Source: an uncultured Eubacteriales bacterium
GTDB lineage: Bacteria > Bacillota > Clostridia > Oscillospirales > Acutalibacteraceae
Direction: 5' to 3'
Length of the DNA: 64,000 bases
NCBI GenBank assembly: GCA_934446475.1
Contig: CAKSEH010000008.1
Coordinates: 1-64,000, forward strand
The notes below the pieces were generated by a model. The model had not been told where the DNA came from and ran no database searches. It worked only from the letters and a program-made list of their open reading frames with translations. The stretch's first letter is position 1. Each line of letters opens with the position of its first letter. Shown here piece by piece: positions 8,065 through 16,142 of this stretch. A program made the position numbers and the translations under genes.

Positions 8065-9051
8065 TCAGTCTGTTTCGGGTCGTTTCGGACGCATCATAAG
8101 GTCGGTTACGACCGTATCGATAGGTCTGTCTTCATAAAGAATACTGTAACAGGTGTCTATTATAGGCAATTCAACCCCGTATTTTCTGCCGAGCTGGTGT
8201 GCCATAAGAGCGGCATAATAACCCTCTACCGTTCCGACTTCGTCAAGCGCCTGTTTTATCGGAACACCCGTTCCGACTTTATGCCCGAAACGATTATTTC
8301 GGCTGTGCCTCGATGTGCAGGTGACGACCAGATCGCCTATTCCTGCAAGACCGGCGAAAGTTCTTTCCTTTGCACCCATACAAACTCCTATTCTTGCCAT
8401 TTCCGCAAGGCCTCTCGTTATAAGAGCCGCCTTTGTATTGTCGCCGAGTCCCAAGCCGTCACAAATTCCGGCGCAGATAGCTATAACATTTTTAAGCGCT
8501 CCGCCAAGCTCAACTCCCGTTATATCTGAAGATGTATATACCCTGAAAAAGCTGTTAGACATTACATCCTGAACTATCGACGGTGCCGACGAGTTCTCGG
8601 ACGCCGCAACAAGCGAAGTGGGTATTTTTCTTGCAACTTCCTCTGCGTGGGACGGCCCCGATAAAACCGCAACGGGAGAATTCGGTATTTCCTCGCTTAT
8701 GACCTCGGAAAGCCTTTTAAGGCTTCCCTTTTCAAGTCCCTTTGCCACGTTTACTACTATACCGAAATTGCTGTAACCCGCAAGGCTGTGCGCAACGGAA
8801 CGTATCGCTGTTGAAGGAGTTGCCGTTATTGTTATAAGAGATCCCTCTACGCAGGACATATCCGAGGTTATGTTTATTCCCTCGGGTATAGATACGCCGC
8901 TTAAAAGCTTATCGTTTGCACGCTTTGTTTTAAGAAGTTCAACTTCATTTTCAAACGGCGACCACATAGTAACGCTGTGCCCCGATTCAAATGCAGTGAG
9001 CGCAAGGGCAATTCCCCAGCCGCCCGAGCCTAAAACAGTTATCTTAGCCAT
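8065..9051 (-). CDS. gpsA: NAD(P)H-dependent glycerol-3-phosphate dehydrogenase
   Basis: A 328-residue cytosolic enzyme reducing dihydroxyacetone phosphate to sn-glycerol 3-phosphate for phospholipid synthesis. The dinucleotide-binding loop GSGGWGIAL is at residues 8-16, LSGPSHAEEV is near the middle, and GLGDNTKAALITRG is the conserved active-site helix; the GALKNVIAI segment carries the catalytic Lys. Length is normal. It follows plsY by 4 bases, so the two successive steps from DHAP to lysophosphatidic acid are co-expressed. Confidence 0.96.
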   Translation of the reverse strand: MAKITVLGSGGWGIALALTAFESGHSVTMWSPFENEVELLKTKRANDKLLSGVSIPEGINITSDMSCVEGSLITITATPSTAIRSVAHSLAGYSNFGIVVNVAKGLEKGSLKRLSEVISEEIPNSPVAVLSGPSHAEEVARKIPTSLVAASENSSAPSIVQDVMSNSFFRVYTSSDITGVELGGALKNVIAICAGICDGLGLGDNTKAALITRGLAEMARIGVCMGAKERTFAGLAGIGDLVVTCTSRHSRNNRFGHKVGTGVPIKQALDEVGTVEGYYAALMAHQLGRKYGVELPIIDTCYSILYEDRPIDTVVTDLMMRPKRPETD

Positions 9052-9055
9052 ACCG

Positions 9056-9700
9056 TCACCTCTTTATTTTAATGCGTTTTTCCTGACCCGAAAGAAGGCG
9101 CTTTATATTATCGCTGTGTTTTATAAATATCATAGCGCCCATAGAGGTGCTCATAATTGCCTGCGGCAGGAATGCAGCCGAGGTATCCCTGAATATCATT
9201 GAAAGGACGACCACCGTCACCGCCGCAACAAGCGAACTTAAAGATACTATCCTGCTTATAATAAGTACCGCAGAAAATGCCAAAAGCCCTATTATAATGG
9301 CTTTCGGACAGCACACCGCAAATATTCCTACCGCCGTTGCAACACCTTTTCCGCCTTTAAACCCAAAAAAGAGAGGCAATATGTGTCCTACCATACAGAA
9401 AACGCCGCAGATATAAGCACCGTATATCGGAACAGCCCATTCACTCGCAGAATTCCTTGAGATATAATCAAAAATCATTTCTCCCGACTTACAGGCTATA
9501 AACCCCTTTAAAGCGTCACATATAAATGTGAGAAGTCCGGGCAGAAAACCTACGGCTCTCATAACATTTGTAGTACCTGCGTTACCGCTTCCCATTCCCC
9601 TTACATCTTTTTTGACAAATGCTCTGGAAAATATAACGGCGAAGCTTATACTGCCGAGCAGATAAGCCCCTATTACCGTGACAAGAGCTGTAAGTATCAT
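9056..9700 (-). CDS. plsY: Acyl-phosphate:glycerol-3-phosphate acyltransferase
   Basis: A 214-residue membrane enzyme with about five hydrophobic segments. The PlsY motifs are visible: GSISFAVIFSR near the N-terminus, GSGNAGTTNVMRA (motif 1) and FGFKGGKGVATA (motif 2). It transfers an acyl group from acyl phosphate to glycerol 3-phosphate at the membrane. Its stop overlaps the der start-side gene by one base, and gpsA follows 4 bases later, an arrangement seen in many Firmicutes. Confidence 0.96.
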   Translation of the reverse strand: MILTALVTVIGAYLLGSISFAVIFSRAFVKKDVRGMGSGNAGTTNVMRAVGFLPGLLTFICDALKGFIACKSGEMIFDYISRNSASEWAVPIYGAYICGVFCMVGHILPLFFGFKGGKGVATAVGIFAVCCPKAIIIGLLAFSAVLIISRIVSLSSLVAAVTVVVLSMIFRDTSAAFLPQAIMSTSMGAMIFIKHSDNIKRLLSGQEKRIKIKR

Positions 9701-11022
9701 TATTTTTCTCCTCTTTCTCTTATAACGAATCTTACCGGCGTTCCTTCAAGACCGAAGGTCGAGCGTATTTGGTTTTCAAGATAGCGCTGATATGAAAAGT
9801 GAAATAATTCCGCTCTGTTGCAAAAGCAAACGAAAGTAGGCGGACAGGTGGACGCCTGAGTCATATAAAATATCTTAAGTCTCTTTCCTTTGTCCGACGG
9901 CGGCTGTACCCTTGCCGTAGCGTCCGCAAGGATATCGTTAAGCTTACCCGTTGAAATGCGCATGGTATTTTGCGAATATACATATTTGATAAGCTCAAAA
10001 AGTCTGTCAAGACGCTGACCGGTCTTTGCCGATATAAATATTATCGGGGCAAACGGCATAAACGAGAAGTCTTTCATAAGCCGTTTGCGGTAGGAGTCCA
10101 TAGTAGAACCGTCCTTCTCTACAATATCCCACTTGTTGACGGCTATTATACAGGCTTTGCCCTGCTCAAGGGCAATACCGGCGACCTTTGAGTCCTGCTC
10201 GGTAAACCCGTCTGTACCGTCTATCATTATAACACATACATTTGAGCGTTCAACCGCCATTTTGGCTCTCATAACGCTGTATTTTTCTATTTTATCGTCA
10301 ACCCTGCTTTGTTTTCTCAGTCCTGCGGTATCTATAAAATTAAACTTTCCGAACTTGTTTTCTACCCTTGTATCAATAGCGTCTCTCGTGGTTCCCGCTA
10401 TATCGGAAACTATAGAGCGTTCCTCACCCGAAATGTTATTTACAAGAGACGATTTTCCTGCGTTCGGTTTTCCTATGACCGCAACATTTATAATATCATC
10501 ATCGTCATCGGAAAAATCCGAATCCGGAAGGTTATCAAAAACGGCGTCAAGCAGGTCGCCCGTTCCGTGGCCGTGGACGGATGACACTGCTATCGGGTCA
10601 CCGAGACCGAGATTGTAAAATTCATAAAACTCCGCAGGTATTTCTCCTATACCGTCACATTTATTGACGCACAACACGATCGGCTTTCCGCTTTTTTGAA
10701 GCATAGCCGCTATTTCACTGTCCGCCGCAGTAACTCCCGACTTTAAGTCGACTACAAATATTATCACGCTTGCGGTTTCAATAGCAAGTTTTGCCTGAGA
10801 GCGCATACTCGCAAGTATGATATCATCGGTCTTGGGTTCTATACCGCCCGTGTCCACAAGCATAATCTTTCGGTTGCGCCATTCGGCGTCCCCGAATATA
10901 CGGTCTCTCGTAACGCCCGGAGTATCGTCTACAATAGAGAGGCGTTTACCTATCAATTTATTAAAAAGCGTGGATTTGCCGACATTCGGCCGACCCACAA
11001 CCGCAACTACCGGTTTAGACAT
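9700..11022 (-). CDS. der: Ribosome-assembly GTPase Der (EngA)
   Basis: A 440-residue protein with two consecutive GTPase domains. The first P-loop is GRPNVGKSTL (about residues 8-17) and the second GKPNAGKSSL (about 184-193); DTGGI and DTAGL are the two G3 motifs, and NKCD/NKWD the two G4 motifs. A KH-like C-terminal domain follows. It is needed for 50S subunit maturation. The MSKPVVAV start at 11022 is preferred to an upstream frame opening because it has AAAGGGGAC before it and matches the family N-terminus. It overlaps the end of the DUF512 gene by 8 bases. Confidence 0.96.
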   Translation of the reverse strand: MSKPVVAVVGRPNVGKSTLFNKLIGKRLSIVDDTPGVTRDRIFGDAEWRNRKIMLVDTGGIEPKTDDIILASMRSQAKLAIETASVIIFVVDLKSGVTAADSEIAAMLQKSGKPIVLCVNKCDGIGEIPAEFYEFYNLGLGDPIAVSSVHGHGTGDLLDAVFDNLPDSDFSDDDDDIINVAVIGKPNAGKSSLVNNISGEERSIVSDIAGTTRDAIDTRVENKFGKFNFIDTAGLRKQSRVDDKIEKYSVMRAKMAVERSNVCVIMIDGTDGFTEQDSKVAGIALEQGKACIIAVNKWDIVEKDGSTMDSYRKRLMKDFSFMPFAPIIFISAKTGQRLDRLFELIKYVYSQNTMRISTGKLNDILADATARVQPPSDKGKRLKIFYMTQASTCPPTFVCFCNRAELFHFSYQRYLENQIRSTFGLEGTPVRFVIRERGEK

Positions 11023-12334
11023 CCTGACTGTCCCCTTTCTCAGTGAGCGCTCCGACAAGACCGTAACCGTCACAGTCTATCGGTGTTATTTTAATACCGA
11101 GCTTTTCGGACAGCTCGTTGACCGTTATGCTGTCAAGAAACATATCTCCCTCGCTCCTCAGCATTACCGACGGTATAAGTAATTCTTCTCCGAGGTCCTT
11201 TCCTTTAAGCTGGTCATATATATCGGTTGCAGTAACGAGTCCTGCAACGGTTATTCTCTCTCCGAAAAAATTGTTCTTTACGGCATAAACATCGCACACA
11301 AGACCGCTCACCTTTTCCTCGCAGCGGCTCGCAGTTTCCTTTATAAGCGGATAAGCCGCCGTGCCTGTGGCAAGCGATATATGCCTGTTTCTTTTAAAGG
11401 GTTCGATATCCGAAAGAGCGTCATTAACGTCGCTTTTCATCATCGCCCACAGACCCACGCCGTTTTCAAGCTGCAAAAAGTCGCCGTAATACGAAGCCGG
11501 CGGCATCTGCCTTTTTGAAATGAGGTAAAATTCATCGGCTGCATAAACTCTGCGGTCGCCGTATTTTTCAAGGCATTTTTCACCGAAACCGTCCATTATA
11601 TCTATAACCGCAGCCGCCGTTTCTTCATTGAAGGGCTCAAGCTTTTCAAGTCCCTCCCTGAATTTTGTAAGTCCCACGGGGACCGCCGCTATACATTCGA
11701 CATTCTCAAACTCCGTAAGATCCGAAAGGGTTTTTTCAAGCTCGGCACCGTCATTAAATCCGGGGCAAAGAACGAGCTGACAGTTTATTTTTATTCCCGC
11801 AGCATTAAGTCTCGGTATTATATCAAGCACCTTGCCCGCATTCTTGTTTTTCATCATCCGGACCCGAAGTTCGGGATTTGTAGTATGAACGGATATATTT
11901 ATAGGGCTTATGTGCATCTTTATTATTCGGTTTATTTCGTGTTCCGTTATATTGGTAAGCGTGATGTAATTGCCGAAAAGGAATGAAAGACGGGAATCGT
12001 CGTCCTTAAAATAAAGGCTTTCTCTAAGGCCTTTCGGAAGCTGATCGATAAAACAAAAAACGCACTTATTCTTACAGGAATGTTTTTTATCCATAAGATA
12101 TGTTGCGAATTCAAGACCCAACTCCTCGTATTCGTCCTTTTTTATCTTTACGGTTCTCACTTTTCCGTTAACTCCGAGTATTTCGGCGGTAATCTTTTCG
12201 TTTTCCTGATAGAAGCGATAATCCAAAACATCCATTATTTCTTCGCCGTTAAGGCTTACCAGCGTCTCTCCCGCAGTTATTCCCGCTTTGTATGCAGGAC
12301 TTTTCTTCTCAACGCTCTCGATAACAACGGACAC
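11015..12334 (-). CDS. PDZ-radical SAM protein of the DUF512 family
   Basis: A 439-residue protein. The N-terminal 60 residues look like a PDZ domain (KSPAYKAGITAGETLVSLNG). A radical-SAM-like cluster motif CKNKCVFC (C-x3-C-x2-C) is near residue 90, followed by a TIM-barrel-like stretch and the C-terminal DUF512 region. The molecular function of this family is not established; it is almost always next to der in Clostridia. It starts at GTG with GGGAG 8 bases upstream, and a TATAAT box is at 12358-12363. It heads the operon DUF512-der-plsY-gpsA. Confidence 0.88.
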   Translation of the reverse strand: MSVVIESVEKKSPAYKAGITAGETLVSLNGEEIMDVLDYRFYQENEKITAEILGVNGKVRTVKIKKDEYEELGLEFATYLMDKKHSCKNKCVFCFIDQLPKGLRESLYFKDDDSRLSFLFGNYITLTNITEHEINRIIKMHISPINISVHTTNPELRVRMMKNKNAGKVLDIIPRLNAAGIKINCQLVLCPGFNDGAELEKTLSDLTEFENVECIAAVPVGLTKFREGLEKLEPFNEETAAAVIDIMDGFGEKCLEKYGDRRVYAADEFYLISKRQMPPASYYGDFLQLENGVGLWAMMKSDVNDALSDIEPFKRNRHISLATGTAAYPLIKETASRCEEKVSGLVCDVYAVKNNFFGERITVAGLVTATDIYDQLKGKDLGEELLIPSVMLRSEGDMFLDSITVNELSEKLGIKITPIDCDGYGLVGALTEKGDSQDV

Positions 12335-12357
12335 ACTATCAACTCCCTATCATATAT

Positions 12358-12385
12358 ATTATACCGATTTTTTCCAAAAAAACAA
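12358..12385 (-). promoter_or_regulatory. Predicted promoter of the DUF512-der-plsY-gpsA operon
   Basis: On the minus strand, TTGTTT (12380-12385), 16 bases, then a perfect TATAAT (12358-12363), about 24 bases upstream of the GTG start. The -35 is weak and touches the first copy of a 24-base direct repeat. Confidence 0.5.
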
Positions 12386-12665
12386 GGGGAAGGATATCTC
12401 CTCCCCCTTTGAGTGTGCCGAAAGAGTCGGCACACTCTCGGACGGGGATGCCTTTCGCTCGAAAATCAGAGATTTTCGGACTGCATTCTATCCCCGCCGA
12501 TACCACCCCTGCGTTCTTGAAAAACCGCTCTTTAGCGGTTTTTCGCTTAAAAGGTGTTTTTTCGCCGCACCTGTCAGCGAAAAAACAAAAAGCGGCGTTC
12601 ACGCCGCAAAGTAATCTTAATGTAAGATTATTGACAGACTGAAGGGGAAGGATATCTCCTCCCCC
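12384..12665. repeat. Hairpin-rich element bounded by 24-base direct repeats
   Basis: Identical 24-base sequences lie at 12384-12407 and 12642-12665. Between them are six perfect inverted repeats: 12411-12421/12427-12437, 12460-12467/12471-12478, 12520-12529/12534-12543, 12557-12565/12577-12585, 12592-12597/12602-12607 and 12612-12619/12623-12630. No protein-like frame is convincing. It fills the gap between rpmF and the DUF512 gene and probably provides rpmF termination. It looks like an inserted palindromic element. Confidence 0.65.
12520..12543. terminator. Bidirectional terminator-like hairpin downstream of rpmF
   Basis: AAAAACCGCT pairs with AGCGGTTTTT (10 bp, 4-base loop), flanked by A and T runs. 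This is the best terminator candidate for rpmF within the hairpin-rich element. Confidence 0.55.
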
Positions 12666-12689
12666 GTTAAATCTGATTGCAAACTGCAA

Positions 12690-12872
12690 TTATTCCGCAA
12701 CCTTTACAACCTCACGGCCGTTATACTTGCCGCAGGCAGGGCAAAGCCTGTGAGGACGCTTGTAATTTCCGCATGACGGGCATCTTACAAGTGCCGGAGC
12801 TTCTAATTTCCAGAGATTGTTTCTTCTCTTGTCTCTTCTTGCTTTTGAAGTTTTTCTCTTCGGTACTGCCAT
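12690..12872 (-). CDS. rpmF: Ribosomal protein bL32
   Basis: A 60-residue protein, MAVPKRKTSKARRDKRR at the N-terminus and CPSCGNYKRPHRLCPACG with two Cys pairs for zinc. The ATG at 12872 has AAGGAGGTG at ideal distance. It follows the DUF177 gene by about 100 bases, the classic yceD-rpmF pair of bacteria. Confidence 0.97.
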   Translation of the reverse strand: MAVPKRKTSKARRDKRRNNLWKLEAPALVRCPSCGNYKRPHRLCPACGKYNGREVVKVAE

Positions 12873-12974
12873 TATCAGCACCTCCTTAGGCTAATAGTTA
12901 TTTAATTACAGAACATTAAAATAATTCCTGCATTTCAACAAGCCGATAAACTCGGCGTCGCTCAATAAATTTTA

Positions 12975-13478
12975 TCACCCGTTTTCAAGAAGCTCTTTAA
13001 GCTTTGAAAGTCTGGGGTCTGTTTCGTCGGTCTTGCACCCGCAGCTGCCCTCATTTAAGTTCTTTCCGCACATCGGACAAATCCCCTTGCATGTCTCACT
13101 GCAAAGGTGCTTAGTGGGAAGACTTAAGAAAACCTCGGAAAATACGAGCTCGTCCACATCAAGCTTCATATCGGGAACTGTTATTATAGCATCGTTTTGT
13201 TCGCCCTGCGAAGATACAGCAAGCATTCTGTTTATCTCGACGCTGTGCATACGAACCGCCTGAACACCGCACCTGTCACAGGGAGCCGAATACTCATACC
13301 GAGCGATAAGCTCAAGATTTACAACATCCGCTCTGTTGAAAACCCTGCCCTTTATACCGACAGGCTTCTCAAGCGGACAAACGCCGCCGTAAGTAACATC
13401 GCTCATATCTATTGAATAATCTATATCAAGCGAATTTACCCTGCCTGAAAATAGGGCTTTAAGGTCAAGTATCATACG
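12975..13478 (-). CDS. yceD: DUF177 (YceD) family protein
   Basis: A 167-residue cytosolic protein beginning MILDLKALFSG at 13478, preceded by GAGAGGTG. The C-terminal region carries Cys motifs (CSETCKGICPMCGKNLNEGS) typical of DUF177 proteins. The family is linked with 23S rRNA or large-subunit metabolism and is nearly always upstream of rpmF, as here. A perfect sigma-A promoter lies at 13513-13541. Confidence 0.9.
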   Translation of the reverse strand, partial: RMILDLKALFSGRVNSLDIDYSIDMSDVTYGGVCPLEKPVGIKGRVFNRADVVNLELIARYEYSAPCDRCGVQAVRMHSVEINRMLAVSSQGEQNDAIITVPDMKLDVDELVFSEVFLSLPTKHLCSETCKGICPMCGKNLNEGSCGCKTDETDPRLSKLKELLENG

Positions 13479-13512
13479 GACACCTCTCGGAAAATGCAAT
13501 GTCACGAAGTTT

Positions 13513-13541
13513 ATTATATAATTCAGACGCATTTTTGTCAA
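13513..13541 (-). promoter_or_regulatory. Promoter of yceD-rpmF
   Basis: On the minus strand, TTGACA (13536-13541), 17 bases, TATAAT (13513-13518): both hexamers perfect. Transcription would start about 30 bases upstream of yceD. Confidence 0.85.
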
Positions 13542-13557
13542 GCAAAATTTGCAAATA

Positions 13558-13596
13558 AATTGCGGTTTTTGCGAGCATTCCGCAAAAACCGCAATT
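13558..13596. terminator. Terminator of spo0A
   Basis: A perfect 16-bp stem pairs AATTGCGGTTTTTGCG (13558-13573) with 13581-13596 around a 7-base loop, 12 bases past the spo0A stop. Confidence 0.8.
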
Positions 13597-13608
13597 GTTT
13601 AAGAGTTA

Positions 13609-14385
13609 CTAACTGATTTTAAGCTTAAGTCTGAGTTTATCGCTTATCATTGCGATAAACTCGCTGTTTGTAGGCTTACCCCTGTTATTTTGTATGGTAT
13701 ATCCGAAATAGGAATTAAGAACATCAACATCGCCTCTGTCCCACGCAACCTCAATGGCGTGGCGAATTGCTCTTTCAACCCTCGAAGCGGTTGTGTTATT
13801 GTTTTTGGCAACGGTCGGATATAAAAGCTTTGTTACCGAATTTATTACCTCGCCGTCCTTTACCGCAAGCATTATGGCTTCTCTTAAATAATGATACCCT
13901 TTTATGTGAGCCGGAATACCTATCTGATGTATTATCTCAGTTATCATAAGCTCAAGTTCGGTATCGGTAACTACATTGTCCTTTATAACTACCGGCGCAG
14001 TGTCGTTTTTCCAGTCCGCAAGCTGCATTATACGCTTCGCCATAGTATCAAGGTCAAACGGCTTTAAAAAGTAATAGCTCGCACCCGCACTGAGAGCTTC
14101 CTTTTCAAGACGCTGATTGTCAAAGCTCGACATAGTCATAACCATAGGTCTTTCCTTTTCGCCGAGCTCCTTGATTTCCGAAAGAACTCCCAGAATATCA
14201 AGATTCGGCATAAAAACATCCGCAAGTATGACATCGGGCTCATCCGCCTTCACCCGTTCCATAAGTTTCCTGCCGTCTTTCTCGCACAGCTCAACATCCA
14301 TCCCGTAGCTCTTAAGCGCTTTCGCACAATTTTGACCGAGCTCCGTAGAATCGTCCGCAATCAACACACTTAGCTTTTTATCCAT
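13609..14385 (-). CDS. spo0A: Sporulation master regulator Spo0A
   Basis: A 258-residue response regulator and transcription factor. The receiver domain has the acidic pair in LIADDSTELG (residues 11-12), the phosphorylated Asp56 in ILADVFMP, and Lys108 in YYFLKPFD. The C-terminal DNA-binding domain has the Spo0A recognition region (SRVERAIRHAIEVAWDRGD). The start at 14385 is chosen for the match to MDKKLSVLIADD and GAGGAGG 8 bases before it. Phosphorylated Spo0A binds TGTCGAA boxes; paired boxes of that sequence lie upstream of the secreted protein genes at 261-277 and 6144-6160. It is monocistronic here, with spoIVB not adjacent. Confidence 0.97.
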   Translation of the reverse strand: MDKKLSVLIADDSTELGQNCAKALKSYGMDVELCEKDGRKLMERVKADEPDVILADVFMPNLDILGVLSEIKELGEKERPMVMTMSSFDNQRLEKEALSAGASYYFLKPFDLDTMAKRIMQLADWKNDTAPVVIKDNVVTDTELELMITEIIHQIGIPAHIKGYHYLREAIMLAVKDGEVINSVTKLLYPTVAKNNNTTASRVERAIRHAIEVAWDRGDVDVLNSYFGYTIQNNRGKPTNSEFIAMISDKLRLKLKIS

Positions 14386-14525
14386 TATTTTTTCCTCCTC
14401 AGAATTTTCTGTTCCATATATTATCATAAAATTCATCATATTTCCAGTCATTTTTTAGAATTTTACCGTATTTTTATCGCATTTTTGGGATTTTTTCTCT
14501 TTTTTGATATCGAATATCTCAAACT

Positions 14526-14555
14526 TTGACATTTTAACTCACATTATGATATAAT
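14526..14555 (+). promoter_or_regulatory. Promoter of mscL
   Basis: TTGACA (14526-14531), 18 bases, TATAAT (14550-14555). Both hexamers are perfect. It lies about 50 bases upstream of mscL, in the divergent spo0A-mscL intergenic region. Confidence 0.75.
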
Positions 14556-14610
14556 TATCCTGCAAAATATGCCTTAATTCTCGCATTTTAAGAAACACGA
14601 AAGGAAAATA

Positions 14611-15027
14611 ATGATGAAAAAGTTTTTAAAAGAGTTTAAAGAATTTGCGCTTAAGGGAAATATAGCGGATCTTGCCGTAGGTATGATCATCGGTACTGCG
14701 TTCACTGCAATAGTAACCTCGCTTACGGCGAACTTCATTCAGCCTATTTTGGATCTTGTGACGAGAGCTCATAAAGACTGGTATACCTGGCAGGAGATCG
14801 CAGGCTTTGCCTCGAATTTCATAACAGCCGTTATCAACTTCATAATAATAGCCCTTGTTCTCTTTGTTATTTTAAAGACTTTAAACAAGCTTTCGGAAAT
14901 AGGCAAGAAATTTGAACACGAAGAGCCTAAAGCTCCCACAACAAAGATTTGCCCGTACTGCAAAAGCGAAATAGCAATAGACGCCGTTCGCTGTCCGCAC
15001 TGCACCTCGCAGCTTGATGACAAATGA
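14611..15027 (+). CDS. mscL: Large-conductance mechanosensitive channel with C-terminal zinc ribbon
   Basis: A 138-residue inner-membrane channel that opens under membrane tension to release solutes during hypo-osmotic shock. The N-terminal amphipathic helix, the TM1 pore helix (GNIADLAVGMIIGTAFTAIV, residues 16-35) and TM2 (about 70-90) are clear. Beyond the usual cytoplasmic helix the protein ends with CPYC (114-117) and CPHC (128-131), a zinc-ribbon-like knuckle not found in well-studied MscL proteins. It is the only plus-strand gene in this part of the window, with its own promoter and a shared terminator. Confidence 0.94.
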   Translation: MMKKFLKEFKEFALKGNIADLAVGMIIGTAFTAIVTSLTANFIQPILDLVTRAHKDWYTWQEIAGFASNFITAVINFIIIALVLFVILKTLNKLSEIGKKFEHEEPKAPTTKICPYCKSEIAIDAVRCPHCTSQLDDK

Positions 15028-15090
15028 TGTCAAGCCTAAGGCTGACGGGAAATGTGCGTTTTGAAAAACAGGTTCTGCTTTATTCTGCAC

Positions 15091-15127
15091 AAAAGGAGAT
15101 GCCGTTTTAAGACGACATCTCCTTTTT
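15091..15127. terminator. Bidirectional terminator between mscL and asnA
   Basis: AAAAGGAGATG (15091-15101) pairs with CATCTCCTTTT (15116-15126), followed by more T. It serves convergent mscL and asnA. Confidence 0.8.
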
Positions 15128-15135
15128 ATTATAAA

Positions 15136-16125
15136 TCAAAGTAATACGGCGCCTATTTTTTCACAATAATCTATCTGGGACTGGGGCCAAACGGAAGCGT
15201 GAACCTCACCTATATGAGCTTTTTGGAGCAAAAGCATACAAAGTCTTGACTGACCTATACCTCCGCCTATCGTAAGCGGAAGTTCATCGTTCATAAGTGC
15301 CTTATGAAACGGAAGATTCAGTCTGTCCGTCATATTTTCGGCTTCAAGCTGTCTTACAAGCGCTTCTTTGTCGACCCTTATTCCCATTGAAGATATTTCA
15401 AAAGCCGCATCGGTCACACGGTTATAAACTATTATATCTCCGTTTAATGTCCAGTCGTCATAATCGGGCGCCCTACCGTCGTGCTTTTCGCCGTTTTTGA
15501 GCCTGCCGCCTATCTGCATAAGAAACATAGCCCCGTATTCCTTTGCGGCAGCGTTTTCCCGCTGCTTCGGAGTAAGTTCGGGGTAACGTTCCTCAAGCTC
15601 ATAGGTGGTTACCATTTTAATTTTTCTCGGAAGATAATTGTCAAGCTGCGGATAGAGTCTTTCCACGCCGTCGGCAGTATTTAAGACAGCAGAATAAATT
15701 CTGTAAACGGTATCCTTAAGATAGTCCGCCGTGCGGTCTTCCTTGGATATTACCTTTTCCCAGTCCCACTGGTCGACATATATCGAATGAATGGGATCGC
15801 ACTCTTCATCCCTGCGGATAGCGTTCATATCAGTATAAAGCCCCGTGTGCATCGGGAAATGATATTTGCCGAGCGCCATTCTCTTCCATTTTGCGAGAGA
15901 ATGTACCACTTCCATTTCGTCACCTGTTTCAAGAACATCAAAAGAAACGGGGCGTTCAACGCCGTTTAAATCGTCGTTTATTCCGCTTCCCTTTTTGACA
16001 AACAGCGGTGCCGAGGCTCGGCTCAGATTCAGTCCGTCGCACAGGTTTTCCTCAAATCTGTGTCTGAGCGACCTTATCGCCTTTTGCGTTTCGAGAACAT
16101 CAAGTTTTCTTACATACTTTTCCAT
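15136..16125 (-). CDS. asnA: Aspartate-ammonia ligase (asparagine synthetase A)
   Basis: A 329-residue class II synthetase-like enzyme making asparagine from aspartate, ammonia and ATP. The family is recognised by SAPLFVKKGSGINDDLNG, the VHSLAKWKR segment, YVDQWDWEK and the C-terminal GGGIGQSR. It lies 17 bases after asnS, downstream of an asparaginyl T-box. Uncharged tRNA-Asn should therefore raise both asparagine synthesis and tRNA charging. Confidence 0.96.
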   Translation of the reverse strand: MEKYVRKLDVLETQKAIRSLRHRFEENLCDGLNLSRASAPLFVKKGSGINDDLNGVERPVSFDVLETGDEMEVVHSLAKWKRMALGKYHFPMHTGLYTDMNAIRRDEECDPIHSIYVDQWDWEKVISKEDRTADYLKDTVYRIYSAVLNTADGVERLYPQLDNYLPRKIKMVTTYELEERYPELTPKQRENAAAKEYGAMFLMQIGGRLKNGEKHDGRAPDYDDWTLNGDIIVYNRVTDAAFEISSMGIRVDKEALVRQLEAENMTDRLNLPFHKALMNDELPLTIGGGIGQSRLCMLLLQKAHIGEVHASVWPQSQIDYCEKIGAVLL

Positions 16126-16142
16126 AGTTCAGATCCCTCTTA

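Noticed and set aside
11697..11703. Other TTCGACA (0A-box) matches, for example within the DUF512, GH13 and infB genes
   Set aside because: Single matches inside coding sequence at about the frequency expected by chance.
12339..12689. 116-codon frame on the minus strand between rpmF and the DUF512 gene
   Set aside because: Repeats GGGDILPL at both ends because of the 24-base direct repeats, and its middle follows the hairpins; no ribosome site.
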